From positions 3,656,501 through 3,720,500 of the forward strand of contig NZ_CP063832.1 of NCBI RefSeq assembly GCF_023277925.1: a DNA stretch of 64,000 nucleotides, read 5' to 3'. The notes beneath the pieces were generated by a model, which saw nothing but the letters and a program-made list of their open reading frames with translations, did not search any database and was not told the DNA's origin. The position numbers and the translations under genes are program-made. The stretch is from Pseudomonas entomophila (lineage in GTDB: Bacteria; Pseudomonadota; Gammaproteobacteria; Pseudomonadales; Pseudomonadaceae). Shown piece after piece: positions 57,782 through 64,000 of the stretch (its first letter is position 1; every line of letters begins with the position of its first letter).

Positions 57782-57819
57782 CTCCCACAGATCTAAGGTA
57801 AGTCTCAGATCTGTGGGAG
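57782..57819. terminator. Perfect 13-bp inverted repeat after the acetyltransferases
   Basis: CTCCCACAGATCT (57782) and AGATCTGTGGGAG (57807) with a 12-base loop. It lies between convergent genes and may end transcription from both sides; no T-run, so this is inferred. The CTCCCAC end also resembles a REP end. Confidence 0.5.
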
Positions 57820-57850
57820 CCGCTCCAACCGCCCTTGGAATGGCAGCAGT

Positions 57851-58180
57851 TCAATCCGACTTAACATCGCGCAGCTTATCTTTGTACCAGTTGCTCGTAG
57901 AGTAATTACCCAACACCTCAAGTACACACTTCTTGCCCTTGAAGTAACAGATAGTCGGCGCGCTTTCGACATTATTGAAAGTGCTCTTATCCTCGCTAAC
58001 CAGCGTCAAGGGAACACGTAGAAATTTGACATCTGAGTCTTCAACCGCCCATTTTTCGACGTATTCACTCACAGAAACACTGTGCTTTCGGCCCTCGCTG
58101 AACACCTCAACCACAACATAACCATTATTATTAATTACATTTAAATAATCATCACGGCTGCCTGCGACTTGAACACTCAT
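57851..58180 (-). CDS. Thioredoxin-like protein without CxxC
   Basis: 109 residues. The order of elements looks like a thioredoxin fold: YVVVEVFSEG where thioredoxins have VLVDFWAxWC, then DVKFLRVPL, then SAPTICYFKGKKCVLEVLG, which holds the cis-proline. The CxxC is absent (SEGRKH at that place). The gene and the 90 bases upstream are clearly richer in A+T than the rest of the window and have no REP, suggesting transfer. Function unknown; a binding or immunity-like role is possible, redox catalysis is not. Confidence 0.6.
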   Translation of the reverse strand: MSVQVAGSRDDYLNVINNNGYVVVEVFSEGRKHSVSVSEYVEKWAVEDSDVKFLRVPLTLVSEDKSTFNNVESAPTICYFKGKKCVLEVLGNYSTSNWYKDKLRDVKSD

Positions 58181-58274
58181 TATATGGCCCTCTCCGTTTT
58201 GCCAAACATGCCGTATTCAAAATAAAGAGCCGGAACTCATGCGTCTACTGACAAAAATGATAGGTTGTCATCAT

Positions 58275-58580
58275 CTACATCTGAGTAAACCGCCCCAACC
58301 GCTGGCGCAACATGCTGTTCTCACTGCGCAGCTGCTGTACCTCTTCCAGCAATTCCAACGCCAGCGCCACCCCTTCCCACTCCAGCTCCAGCTCCTGATG
58401 CAGCTTCACCGCGCGCTTGAGCGTTACCGGCGCGCGGTCGTCGAACACCCACTCCTCCGGCGTTCGCCCCGAAGGTTCAACAATGCCGTGCTCGACGATC
58501 TCGATCACGCAATCGGCCGTGAGGTCGGCCTCCTGACACAGGGTACGCATGTCCAGTTGAACAATCAGGGTGCTGCTCAT
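58275..58580 (-). CDS. cbpM: Chaperone modulator CbpM
   Basis: 101 residues from the ATG at 58580 (a GTG two codons upstream is possible). MerR-like N-terminal part (LTADCVIEIVEHGIVEP) and C-terminal coiled coil (EVQQLRSENSMLRQRLGRF). CbpM binds the J-domain of CbpA and blocks its cooperation with DnaK. It starts two bases after the cbpA stop, GGAG at 58591-58594, so the pair is one operon. Confidence 0.92.
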   Translation of the reverse strand: MSSTLIVQLDMRTLCQEADLTADCVIEIVEHGIVEPSGRTPEEWVFDDRAPVTLKRAVKLHQELELEWEGVALALELLEEVQQLRSENSMLRQRLGRFTQM

Positions 58581-58582
58581 GA

Positions 58583-59545
58583 TCACTTACTCCATTGAGT
58601 CCTCGGGTTGAACGCGGCTTTCTCGGAGAGCTGGGTCCACAGTTCGCGCGCGGCGGCGTCGGACTGGGCGGGCATGACCACCTTGAGCTGGGCATACAGG
58701 TCGCCGCGCTCGCCCTGCTTGTTCGCAAGGCCCATGCCCTTGACCCGCAGGCGCTGGCCGCTCTGGCTGTCGGGACGGATGGTCAGGTTGATCTTGCCGG
58801 TCAAAGTCGGCACGGCCACCTTGGCGCCGAGCGCCGCCTCCCACGGTGCCAGCGGCACGGTAATGATCAGGTCATGACCTTCGACATCGAACAGCGGGTG
58901 CGGTGCCATGCGGATGGTCAGGAACAAATCGCCGTTGGCCCCGCCGCCCACGCCCGGCGCACCCTGGCCCTTGAGGCGGATGCGCTCGCCGTCGGTCACC
59001 CCGGCAGGGATCTTCACGTTCAGCGTTTTCGTGGTGAACCCGGTGCGCTGGCCGGCAGCGTTGGTCTGCGGCACCTGGAAGCTGATCTGCTTGGATTCCT
59101 TGTTCAGGGTCTCTTCGAGGAAGACTGCCAGTTCCAGTTCCACGTCCTGCCCTCGCCTGCCGGCACTGCGTTGTTGCCGGCCACCGCCGCCGAAGGGGTT
59201 ACCGCCCCGGGCGCCGAAGATCGAGCTGAAGAAGTCGGAGAAGTCGCCGCCCTCGAAGCCACCGCCGCCGCCATTGCCACCACGGGACTGCCAACCTGGG
59301 GGGGCCTGGAACGGCCGGCCGTGCTGGCCGCCGTACTTGCGGATTTCGTCGTACTCGGCGCGCTTGTCCTTGTCGCCAAGCACTTCGTAGGCCTCGTTGG
59401 CCTCCTTGAATTTGTCCTCGGCGTCACGCTCCTTGCTGACGTCGGGGTGATACTTGCGCGCGAGCTTGCGGTACGCGGCCTTGATCGCCTTCTCGTCCGC
59501 GCTCGCCTCGACGCCAAGTATCTTGTAATAGTCTTTGAAGTCCAT
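58583..59545 (-). CDS. cbpA: Curved-DNA-binding J-protein CbpA
   Basis: DnaJ-type co-chaperone that also binds the nucleoid. 320 residues: J-domain ([35 protein letters not shown] with HPD intact), Gly/Phe-rich linker, and two beta-sandwich substrate domains without a zinc finger, which separates it from DnaJ. It precedes cbpM, and a sigma-32-like promoter lies about 40 bases upstream. Confidence 0.95.
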   Translation of the reverse strand: MDFKDYYKILGVEASADEKAIKAAYRKLARKYHPDVSKERDAEDKFKEANEAYEVLGDKDKRAEYDEIRKYGGQHGRPFQAPPGWQSRGGNGGGGGFEGGDFSDFFSSIFGARGGNPFGGGGRQQRSAGRRGQDVELELAVFLEETLNKESKQISFQVPQTNAAGQRTGFTTKTLNVKIPAGVTDGERIRLKGQGAPGVGGGANGDLFLTIRMAPHPLFDVEGHDLIITVPLAPWEAALGAKVAVPTLTGKINLTIRPDSQSGQRLRVKGMGLANKQGERGDLYAQLKVVMPAQSDAAARELWTQLSEKAAFNPRTQWSK

Positions 59546-59585
59546 CTATGGATCACCAGTGTGAATGTACGTATTGCCAATGAAG

Positions 59586-59611
59586 ATTGGGGTCAAGCAT
59601 AGCCTTTCAAG
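59586..59611 (-). promoter_or_regulatory. Sigma-32-type heat-shock promoter of cbpA-cbpM
   Basis: On the minus strand CTTGAAA (59611-59605), a 12-base spacer, then CCCCAAT (59592-59586): close to the RpoH consensus CTTGAAA / CCCCATNT. The distance to the cbpA start is about 40 bases. Confidence 0.7.
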
Positions 59612-59647
59612 GTGCACCCGGGGTTGCGCTATCGCAGACGGCCGGTC

Positions 59648-59675
59648 TTGATTTAGCCGCAGACTGGCATAAACT
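59648..59675 (+). promoter_or_regulatory. Possible sigma-70 promoter of the yegD-like gene
   Basis: TTGATT (59648-59653) and TAAACT (59670-59675) with a 16-base spacer, each matching 4 of 6 consensus positions, 33 bases before the start. Confidence 0.4.
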
Positions 59676-59708
59676 GCGCGGCCGTTTTGCCTCCGGAAGC
59701 TCTCCTTC

Positions 59709-60980
59709 ATGTCTGACGTATCCCCGGCCCGCGCCCTCGGCATCGACTTCGGCACCTCCAACTCCACGGTCGGTTGGCACCGCCCGGGCGTCGAATCGCT
59801 GATCGCCCTGGAAGACGGCAAGATCACCCTGCCGTCGGTGGTCTTCTTCAACATCGAGGAGCGTCGCCCAGTGTACGGCCGCCTGGCCCTGCACGAGTAC
59901 CTGGAGGGCTACGAAGGCCGCCTGATGCGCTCGCTCAAGAGCCTGCTGGGCTCCAAGCTGATCAAGCACGACACCAGCGTGCTGGGCAGCGCCCTGCCGT
60001 TCAAGGACCTGCTGGGCATGTTCATCGGAGAGCTGAAAAAGCGTGCCGAAGCCGATGCCGGCCGCGAATTCGAGCAGGTGGTGCTGGGCCGCCCGGTGTT
60101 CTTCGTCGACGAAGACCCGGCCGCCGACCAGGAGGCCGAGGATACCCTCGCCGACGTGGCGCGCAAGATCGGCTTCAAGGACGTGTCGTTCCAGTACGAA
60201 CCGATCGCCGCGGCATTCGACTACGAGTCGGGCATCAGCCGTGAAGAGCTGGTGCTGATTGTCGATATCGGCGGTGGTACCTCGGACTTTACCCTGATCC
60301 GCCTGTCGCCCGAGCGCCACCTGGTGGCCGAGCGCCAGGACGACATCCTCGCCACCGGCGGCGTGCACATCGGCGGTACCGACTTCGACAAGCAGCTGAG
60401 CCTGCAGGGTGTGATGCCGCTGTTCGGCTATGGCAGCCGGATGAAAAGCGGCGCGCTGATGCCCACCAGCTACCACCTCAACCTGGCCACCTGGCACACC
60501 ATCAACGCCCTGTATGCGCAGAAGTCGCAGCTGGCCCTGGGCAGCATGCGCTACGACATCGAGGACACCCTGGGTATCGACCGCCTGTTCAAGCTGATCG
60601 AGCAGCGCGCCGGGCACTGGCTGGCAATGGAAGTGGAAGCCAGCAAGATCGAGCTGACCGACCGCGACAGCCGCCGCATCGATTTCGGCCGCATCGAGCC
60701 GGAGCTGTCGGCGGAGCTGACCCGGGCGCTGTTCGAAGACGCCATCGGCGGGCTGCTGGAGCGAGTGCGCGGCAGCGTGACCGAGTTGCTGGCCAAGGCG
60801 GGCGTGAGCGAGGGGCAGGTGGACACGGTGTTCTTCACCGGCGGTTCCAGCGGCATCCCGGCGTTGCGCAACAGCGTGGCGGCGATGCTGCCCAATGCGC
60901 GGCATGTGGAAGGCAATATCTTTGGCAGCATCGGCAGCGGCCTGGCGATCGAGGCGCGCAAGCGTTACGGCACGATCTGA
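59709..60980 (+). CDS. yegD: Hsp70-family protein (YegD-like)
   Basis: 423 residues. It has the actin-like nucleotide-binding domain of Hsp70: GIDFGTSNSTVGWHRPG (phosphate 1), VLIVDIGGGTSDFTLI (phosphate 2), FFTGGSSGIPALR (adenosine), with FEPIAAAFDYE-like EPIAAAFDYE. The peptide-binding domain and lid of DnaK are missing, so it cannot be a usual foldase. It is divergent from cbpA-cbpM with a 163-base shared promoter region. Function of YegD is not known. Confidence 0.88.
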   Translation: MSDVSPARALGIDFGTSNSTVGWHRPGVESLIALEDGKITLPSVVFFNIEERRPVYGRLALHEYLEGYEGRLMRSLKSLLGSKLIKHDTSVLGSALPFKDLLGMFIGELKKRAEADAGREFEQVVLGRPVFFVDEDPAADQEAEDTLADVARKIGFKDVSFQYEPIAAAFDYESGISREELVLIVDIGGGTSDFTLIRLSPERHLVAERQDDILATGGVHIGGTDFDKQLSLQGVMPLFGYGSRMKSGALMPTSYHLNLATWHTINALYAQKSQLALGSMRYDIEDTLGIDRLFKLIEQRAGHWLAMEVEASKIELTDRDSRRIDFGRIEPELSAELTRALFEDAIGGLLERVRGSVTELLAKAGVSEGQVDTVFFTGGSSGIPALRNSVAAMLPNARHVEGNIFGSIGSGLAIEARKRYGTI

Positions 60981-60987
60981 CATTTGC

Positions 60988-61069
60988 GCCGGCCTCATCG
61001 CGGCTGAAGCCGCTCCTACAGGGAAAATGCGGTCCTTGTAGGAGCGGCTTCAGCCGCGATGAGGCCGGC
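60988..61069. repeat. REP pair with perfect 33-bp arms
   Basis: Arms 60988-61020 and 61037-61069 (GCGGCTGAAGCCGCTCC type) are exact reverse complements around 16 bases, between convergent yegD and the AI-2E-family gene. Confidence 0.92.
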
Positions 61070-61083
61070 ACAGGCAATACATC

Positions 61084-62091
61084 TCAAACCAGCTCAGCCC
61101 GCTTCAACTCGCTCTTCAAGTAGGCGTAGTAGATCGGCCCCGCCACCACCCCCGGCAGCCCGAACGCCGCCTCGAACACCAGCATCGCCAGCAACAGCTC
61201 CCACGCCTTGGCACTGATCTGCCCACCGACGATCCGCGCGTTGAGGAAGTACTCGACCTTGTGGATCACGATCAAATACCCCAGCGCCGCCGCCGCCACC
61301 CAGATCGACAGCGACATCCCGACGATGGTGATCAGGGTGTTGGACATCAGGTTGCCGATCACCGGCAGCAACCCAAGCAGGAAGGTCAGCACGATCAGCG
61401 TCTTGGTCAGCGGCAGGTGCACGCCAAACAGCGGCAGCACCACCGCCAGGAAGATGCCGGTGAACACGGTGTTGAGCAGCGAGATCTTGATCTGCGCGAA
61501 GACGATGTTGCGAAATGCCTGCACCAGCAGGCTCAGGCGCTCGAACAGCGCCGCCGCCAGGGGCTTGCGCCGGGAGATGTCGGGGATGCGCTGCAGGGCG
61601 ACGATGGCCCCGAGGATCATGCCGATCAGCAGCGTCACGAACATGTGCGCCATGCCCTTGCCCACCAGTTGCAGGTCGCTCAGGTGGCTCTTGATCCAGT
61701 CGCCGATGGCCACCTTGAACTCGGCGGCGCTGGCCGGCAGGTAGGCTTCGATGAACGGCGGCAACTGGCCACGGGCGCGTTCGACCAGGGCCATGAACTT
61801 GTCCAGCGAGGCACCGGGGTTCTCGGCCTCGTGCAGCAGGAAGCTGAAGGCGCCGGCGATCAGCAATGTGAGGGTGCTTACCACCAGGGTGCCGAGCAGC
61901 GCCACCGCCAGCCAGCGCGCGCGCTGCCCGGCGATCAGCGGTTGCAGCCGCGGCGTGAGCATGTTGACCAGCTCGAAGACCAGCAGGCCAGCCAGCAGGC
62001 TGGGCAAGAGCTTCAGGGGCAGCGCCAGCAACAGGCCGGCTATGACGATGACCCAGCTGGCGAGGGTGATCTGACGGGGGGTGAAGGTCAT
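61084..62091 (-). CDS. AI-2E family transporter (PerM/YdiK-like)
   Basis: 335 residues, about eight membrane helices. The central region (GKGMAHMFVTLLIGMILGAIVALQRIP) and the C-terminal VKYFLNARIVGGQI-like stretch (VEYFLNARIVGGQISAKAWELLLAMLVFEAAFGLPGVVAGPIYYAYLK) identify the family. Members export autoinducer-2, act as Na+/H+ antiporters or have no known substrate; nothing here decides. Confidence 0.9.
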   Translation of the reverse strand: MTFTPRQITLASWVIVIAGLLLALPLKLLPSLLAGLLVFELVNMLTPRLQPLIAGQRARWLAVALLGTLVVSTLTLLIAGAFSFLLHEAENPGASLDKFMALVERARGQLPPFIEAYLPASAAEFKVAIGDWIKSHLSDLQLVGKGMAHMFVTLLIGMILGAIVALQRIPDISRRKPLAAALFERLSLLVQAFRNIVFAQIKISLLNTVFTGIFLAVVLPLFGVHLPLTKTLIVLTFLLGLLPVIGNLMSNTLITIVGMSLSIWVAAAALGYLIVIHKVEYFLNARIVGGQISAKAWELLLAMLVFEAAFGLPGVVAGPIYYAYLKSELKRAELV

Positions 62092-62161
62092 ACAGCCTCG
62101 GCGGCAGACAGCGGAAGGACCCGCAGTCTGCCAGCCTTCAAGGCACAGGCATAGGCGCAGG

Positions 62162-62455
62162 TCATTTCTTCTTCAGGCAGTCGCTCATGAAGGTCTTGCG
62201 CTCATCGCCCTTCAGCGCCTTGGCCTTGGGGTCGGCGTTGCATGCTGTCATGCGTTCCTGTTGCGTCATCGGTTTGGCCGGCTCGGCCTTTTTCAGGCAG
62301 GTGCTCATGAATGCCTTGCGCTCATCGCCCTTGAGCGCTTGGGTCGTGGCGTCGGCGTTGCAGGTCTTCATTTTTTCCTGTTGCGCGGTGGCGGCGAATC
62401 CTTGCCCGGCGATCAACATGCCCAACACCAGCAGGGGTACGTGCAGCAGCTTCAT
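62162..62455 (-). CDS. PsiF-repeat periplasmic protein
   Basis: 97 residues: signal peptide (LLHVPLLVLGMLIAGQGFA), then two PsiF repeats of about 35 residues, each with MxxCNADA-ALKGDERKxFMSxCLKK (QQEKMKTCNADATTQALKGD; QQERMTACNADPKAKALKGD). The two Cys of each repeat probably pair. E. coli PsiF is induced by phosphate starvation, but I see no Pho box upstream here. The frame runs 19 codons further upstream, but without a signal peptide start. Confidence 0.9.
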   Translation of the reverse strand: MKLLHVPLLVLGMLIAGQGFAATAQQEKMKTCNADATTQALKGDERKAFMSTCLKKAEPAKPMTQQERMTACNADPKAKALKGDERKTFMSDCLKKK

Positions 62456-62518
62456 GGAGTGGTCTCCTTGCCTGCGCGCCCGATGCGCGCTCGTCGAGCA
62501 GAGTGTAGACAAGTTTTC

Positions 62519-63307
62519 TTACATCTCCGTGCGGGCACGGCGCCGGTATTGCTCCGGCGTGCAGTTGGCCTGGCGCTGGAACATGGCGATGAAGGCCGAG
62601 GCGCTGCTATAGCCGAGGTCGAAGGCGATGGCCTGGATCGACAGCCCCGCTTCCAGGGCCTCGATGGCGCGCAGGAAGCGCAGGCGTAGGCGCCACTCGC
62701 CGAAACTGATCCCCAGCTCGTGCAGGAAACGTCGGGCCAGGGTGCGCTCGCTGACATGCACCTGGGCCGCCCAGTCGGCCAGCGGCCGGTTGTCACCAGG
62801 CTCTGCCTGCAACGTCTCGAGCACCTGGCGCAGGCCCTCGCTGCGGGCGAACGGCAGGTAGCAGGTTTGGGTCGGGGCCAGGTGCAACTGGTCGATCAGC
62901 ACTTGTACAAGGCGTTGGTCGCGCGCGTCCTGGGCCACATGGAGGTCGCGGCGGGCAAAGTCGCCGAGGATCGCCTTAAGGATGTCGCTGATCACCAGGC
63001 TGCAGGGCTGCGTCGGCAGCTCGGCGCACAGGCTGCGCTCCAGGTAGACCGAACGGTAGATGATGGCCTGGGGGTTGTAGCAGCCGTGCTCGGTGCCTGG
63101 CGGCACCCAGACGGCATAGTGCGGCGGCGAGATGAAGCGCTGGCCTTCGACATCCAGGTGCATCAGGCCATGGGAGGCGTAGTTGAGCTGGCCCCACGGG
63201 TGGCGGTGTGGCGGGCTGTGGGTATCGGCGCCGAATTCGTCGTAGCGGAAGTAGACCGGCGCGGGGAGCTGGTCGAACCGGGGGATGTCGAGGTACTTGC
63301 GGGCCAT
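62519..63307 (-). CDS. AraC-family transcriptional regulator
   Basis: 262 residues: N-terminal cupin-like sensor (THSPPHRHPWGQLNYASHGLMHLDVEG, WVPPGTEHGC) and C-terminal AraC DNA-binding domain with two helix-turn-helix units (LADWAAQVHVSERTLARRFLHELGISF; IQAIAFDLGYSSASAFIAMFQRQANCTPEQYRRR). Divergent from the EamA transporter gene, which it probably controls, as in many efflux pairs. Confidence 0.93.
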   Translation of the reverse strand: MARKYLDIPRFDQLPAPVYFRYDEFGADTHSPPHRHPWGQLNYASHGLMHLDVEGQRFISPPHYAVWVPPGTEHGCYNPQAIIYRSVYLERSLCAELPTQPCSLVISDILKAILGDFARRDLHVAQDARDQRLVQVLIDQLHLAPTQTCYLPFARSEGLRQVLETLQAEPGDNRPLADWAAQVHVSERTLARRFLHELGISFGEWRLRLRFLRAIEALEAGLSIQAIAFDLGYSSASAFIAMFQRQANCTPEQYRRRARTEM

Positions 63308-63329
63308 GCTGTCTGCTTCGCGGGGTGGC

Positions 63330-63365
63330 TTGTCTGGATGGAAGTATAGGTTTTTATACAGACAA
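63330..63365. promoter_or_regulatory. Inverted repeats in the AraC/EamA divergent promoter
   Basis: TTGTCT (63330) with AGACAA (63360), and inside them GTATA (63344) with TATAC (63355). The nested dyad lies between the two divergent starts and is a fair operator candidate. Confidence 0.45.
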
Positions 63366-63385
63366 TCGATAATACCGAGCCATCA

Positions 63386-63404
63386 GGGGCCGCCCTGCGG
63401 CCCC
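63386..63404 (+). other. GGGGCCGC hairpin in the EamA gene leader
   Basis: GGGGCCGC-cct-GCGGCCCC, a perfect 8-bp stem 26 bases before the ATG; same type as the hairpin at 9835. It would be transcribed as part of the 5' leader. Confidence 0.55.
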
Positions 63405-63430
63405 ACTCTGTCACTGTGAGTACCCGTTGC

Positions 63431-64000
63431 ATGAACTACCTCTTCCCCCTCATCGCCATCCTCATCTGGGCCGGTAACACCGTGGTCACCAAGATGTCCG
63501 CCGGGGCCATTTTCCCCGCCGAGATCGGCTTCTACCGCTGGCTGCTGGCCGGCCTGTTGTTCACCCCCTTCCTGTTGCCCCAGACTTGGCGCAACCGCGC
63601 GGCCATCCGTCCGCACCTGGGCAAGATCCTGGTGTTGGGCGTGCTGGGCATGGCCATCTACCAAAGCCTGGCGTATTTTGCCGCCGGCATCACCAGCGCC
63701 ACCAACATGGGCATCATCCTGTCGTTGATGCCGTTGATGTCACTGGCCCTGTCCATCGCCTGGCTCGGCCAGCGCCTGAGCTACGGCGCGCTGCTGGGCG
63801 CGGTGGTGTCGTTCTTCGGCGTGCTGGAAGTGGTCTCGGCCGGGCAGCCCGGCGTGTTGCTGCACCAGGGGCTGAACAGCGGCGACCTGATGATGCTGGT
63901 GGCCACCTTGGCATATGCGCTGTACAGCTTCCTGCTGAAGAAATGGCAGTTGCGCCTGCCGCCGCTGCAACTGCTGTACTTGCAGGTACTGGTGGCGATC
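63431..64000 (+). CDS. EamA-family (DMT) transporter, cut by window end
   Basis: The frame starts at the ATG 63431 and is open to the last base; 190 residues are visible. Five to six membrane helices in the drug/metabolite-transporter pattern: LFPLIAILIWAGNTVVTKM at the start (EamA box), EIGFYRWLLAGLLFTPFLLP, SLAYFAAGITSATNMGIILSLMPL, and the second EamA repeat beginning at GDLMMLVATLAYALYSFLLKK. Such pumps export amino acids, purines or similar metabolites. Divergent from the AraC regulator. Confidence 0.9.
   Translation, partial: MNYLFPLIAILIWAGNTVVTKMSAGAIFPAEIGFYRWLLAGLLFTPFLLPQTWRNRAAIRPHLGKILVLGVLGMAIYQSLAYFAAGITSATNMGIILSLMPLMSLALSIAWLGQRLSYGALLGAVVSFFGVLEVVSAGQPGVLLHQGLNSGDLMMLVATLAYALYSFLLKKWQLRLPPLQLLYLQVLVAI

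Noticed and set aside
58239..58598. 119-codon plus-strand frame
   Set aside because: Antisense of cbpM with Gln/Leu/His-rich shadow composition.
62456..62518. Pho box for the PsiF-repeat gene
   Set aside because: No pair of CTGTCAT-like repeats with 11-bp period in the short upstream region.

Overview
The window is a high-GC stretch of a Pseudomonas chromosome, most likely of the P. putida group. The basis is gene content and order, many REP-type inverted repeats sharing a GTAGGAGC core, and protein sequences typical of the genus. The order gcbA-ctpL-dsbD-aroQ-accB-accC-prmA-DUF3426-dusB-fis-purH-purD-retS is, from memory, the same block as around PA4843-PA4856 in P. aeruginosa. There are about 60 protein genes, two of them cut by the window ends. 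I see no rRNA, tRNA, CRISPR array, prophage or insertion sequence.

Region 1 (1-14.2 kb) is envelope and housekeeping: the end of an NAD(P)-binding oxidoreductase gene, penicillin-binding protein 1C (pbpC), a small membrane protein, a giant alpha-2-macroglobulin lipoprotein (yfhM type), a MATE efflux pump, arginine decarboxylase (speA), a SUI1/YciH protein, a Nudix hydrolase and a DUF2333 protein. Region 2 (14.4-33.6 kb) is the conserved core: a two-receiver diguanylate cyclase (gcbA), a chemoreceptor behind a good Pho box (ctpL type), dsbD, aroQ, accBC with a clear terminator, prmA, a zinc-ribbon DUF3426 protein, the dusB-fis operon with its terminator, purH, purD, the hybrid kinase retS and a MarC-family protein.

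Region 3 (33.6-41.2 kb) is two divergent cobalamin operons, cobG-H-I-J leftward and cobL-cbiD-cobK rightward. They combine aerobic-type (CobG) and anaerobic-type (CbiD, CbiG) enzymes. A vapBC toxin-antitoxin pair and an NfeD/SPFH pair follow. Region 4 (43.4-48.3 kb) is a copper-uptake cassette: two DUF2946 proteins around a PCu(A)C chaperone, an OprC-like TonB receptor and a PepSY membrane protein. cycA follows.

Region 5 (50.1-50.7 kb) is the most unusual part. Two overlapping small ORFs on the minus strand are preceded by about 200 nt of highly structured leader. It has a three-way-junction fold, a mutually exclusive alternative hairpin, and loop complementarity to the sequence just before the ribosome binding site. 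This is my main candidate for an undescribed cis-regulatory RNA. Region 6 (51.0-57.8 kb) is the urea ABC transporter urtABCDE behind a sigma-54-type promoter, then two GNAT acetyltransferases. Region 7 (57.8-64 kb) holds a low-GC thioredoxin-like ORF without a CxxC motif, cbpA-cbpM behind a sigma-32-like promoter and divergent from a YegD-type Hsp70, an AI-2E-family permease, a PsiF-repeat protein, an AraC regulator and the start of an EamA transporter.

All functional statements rest on motif reading and remembered family knowledge; no search was run.
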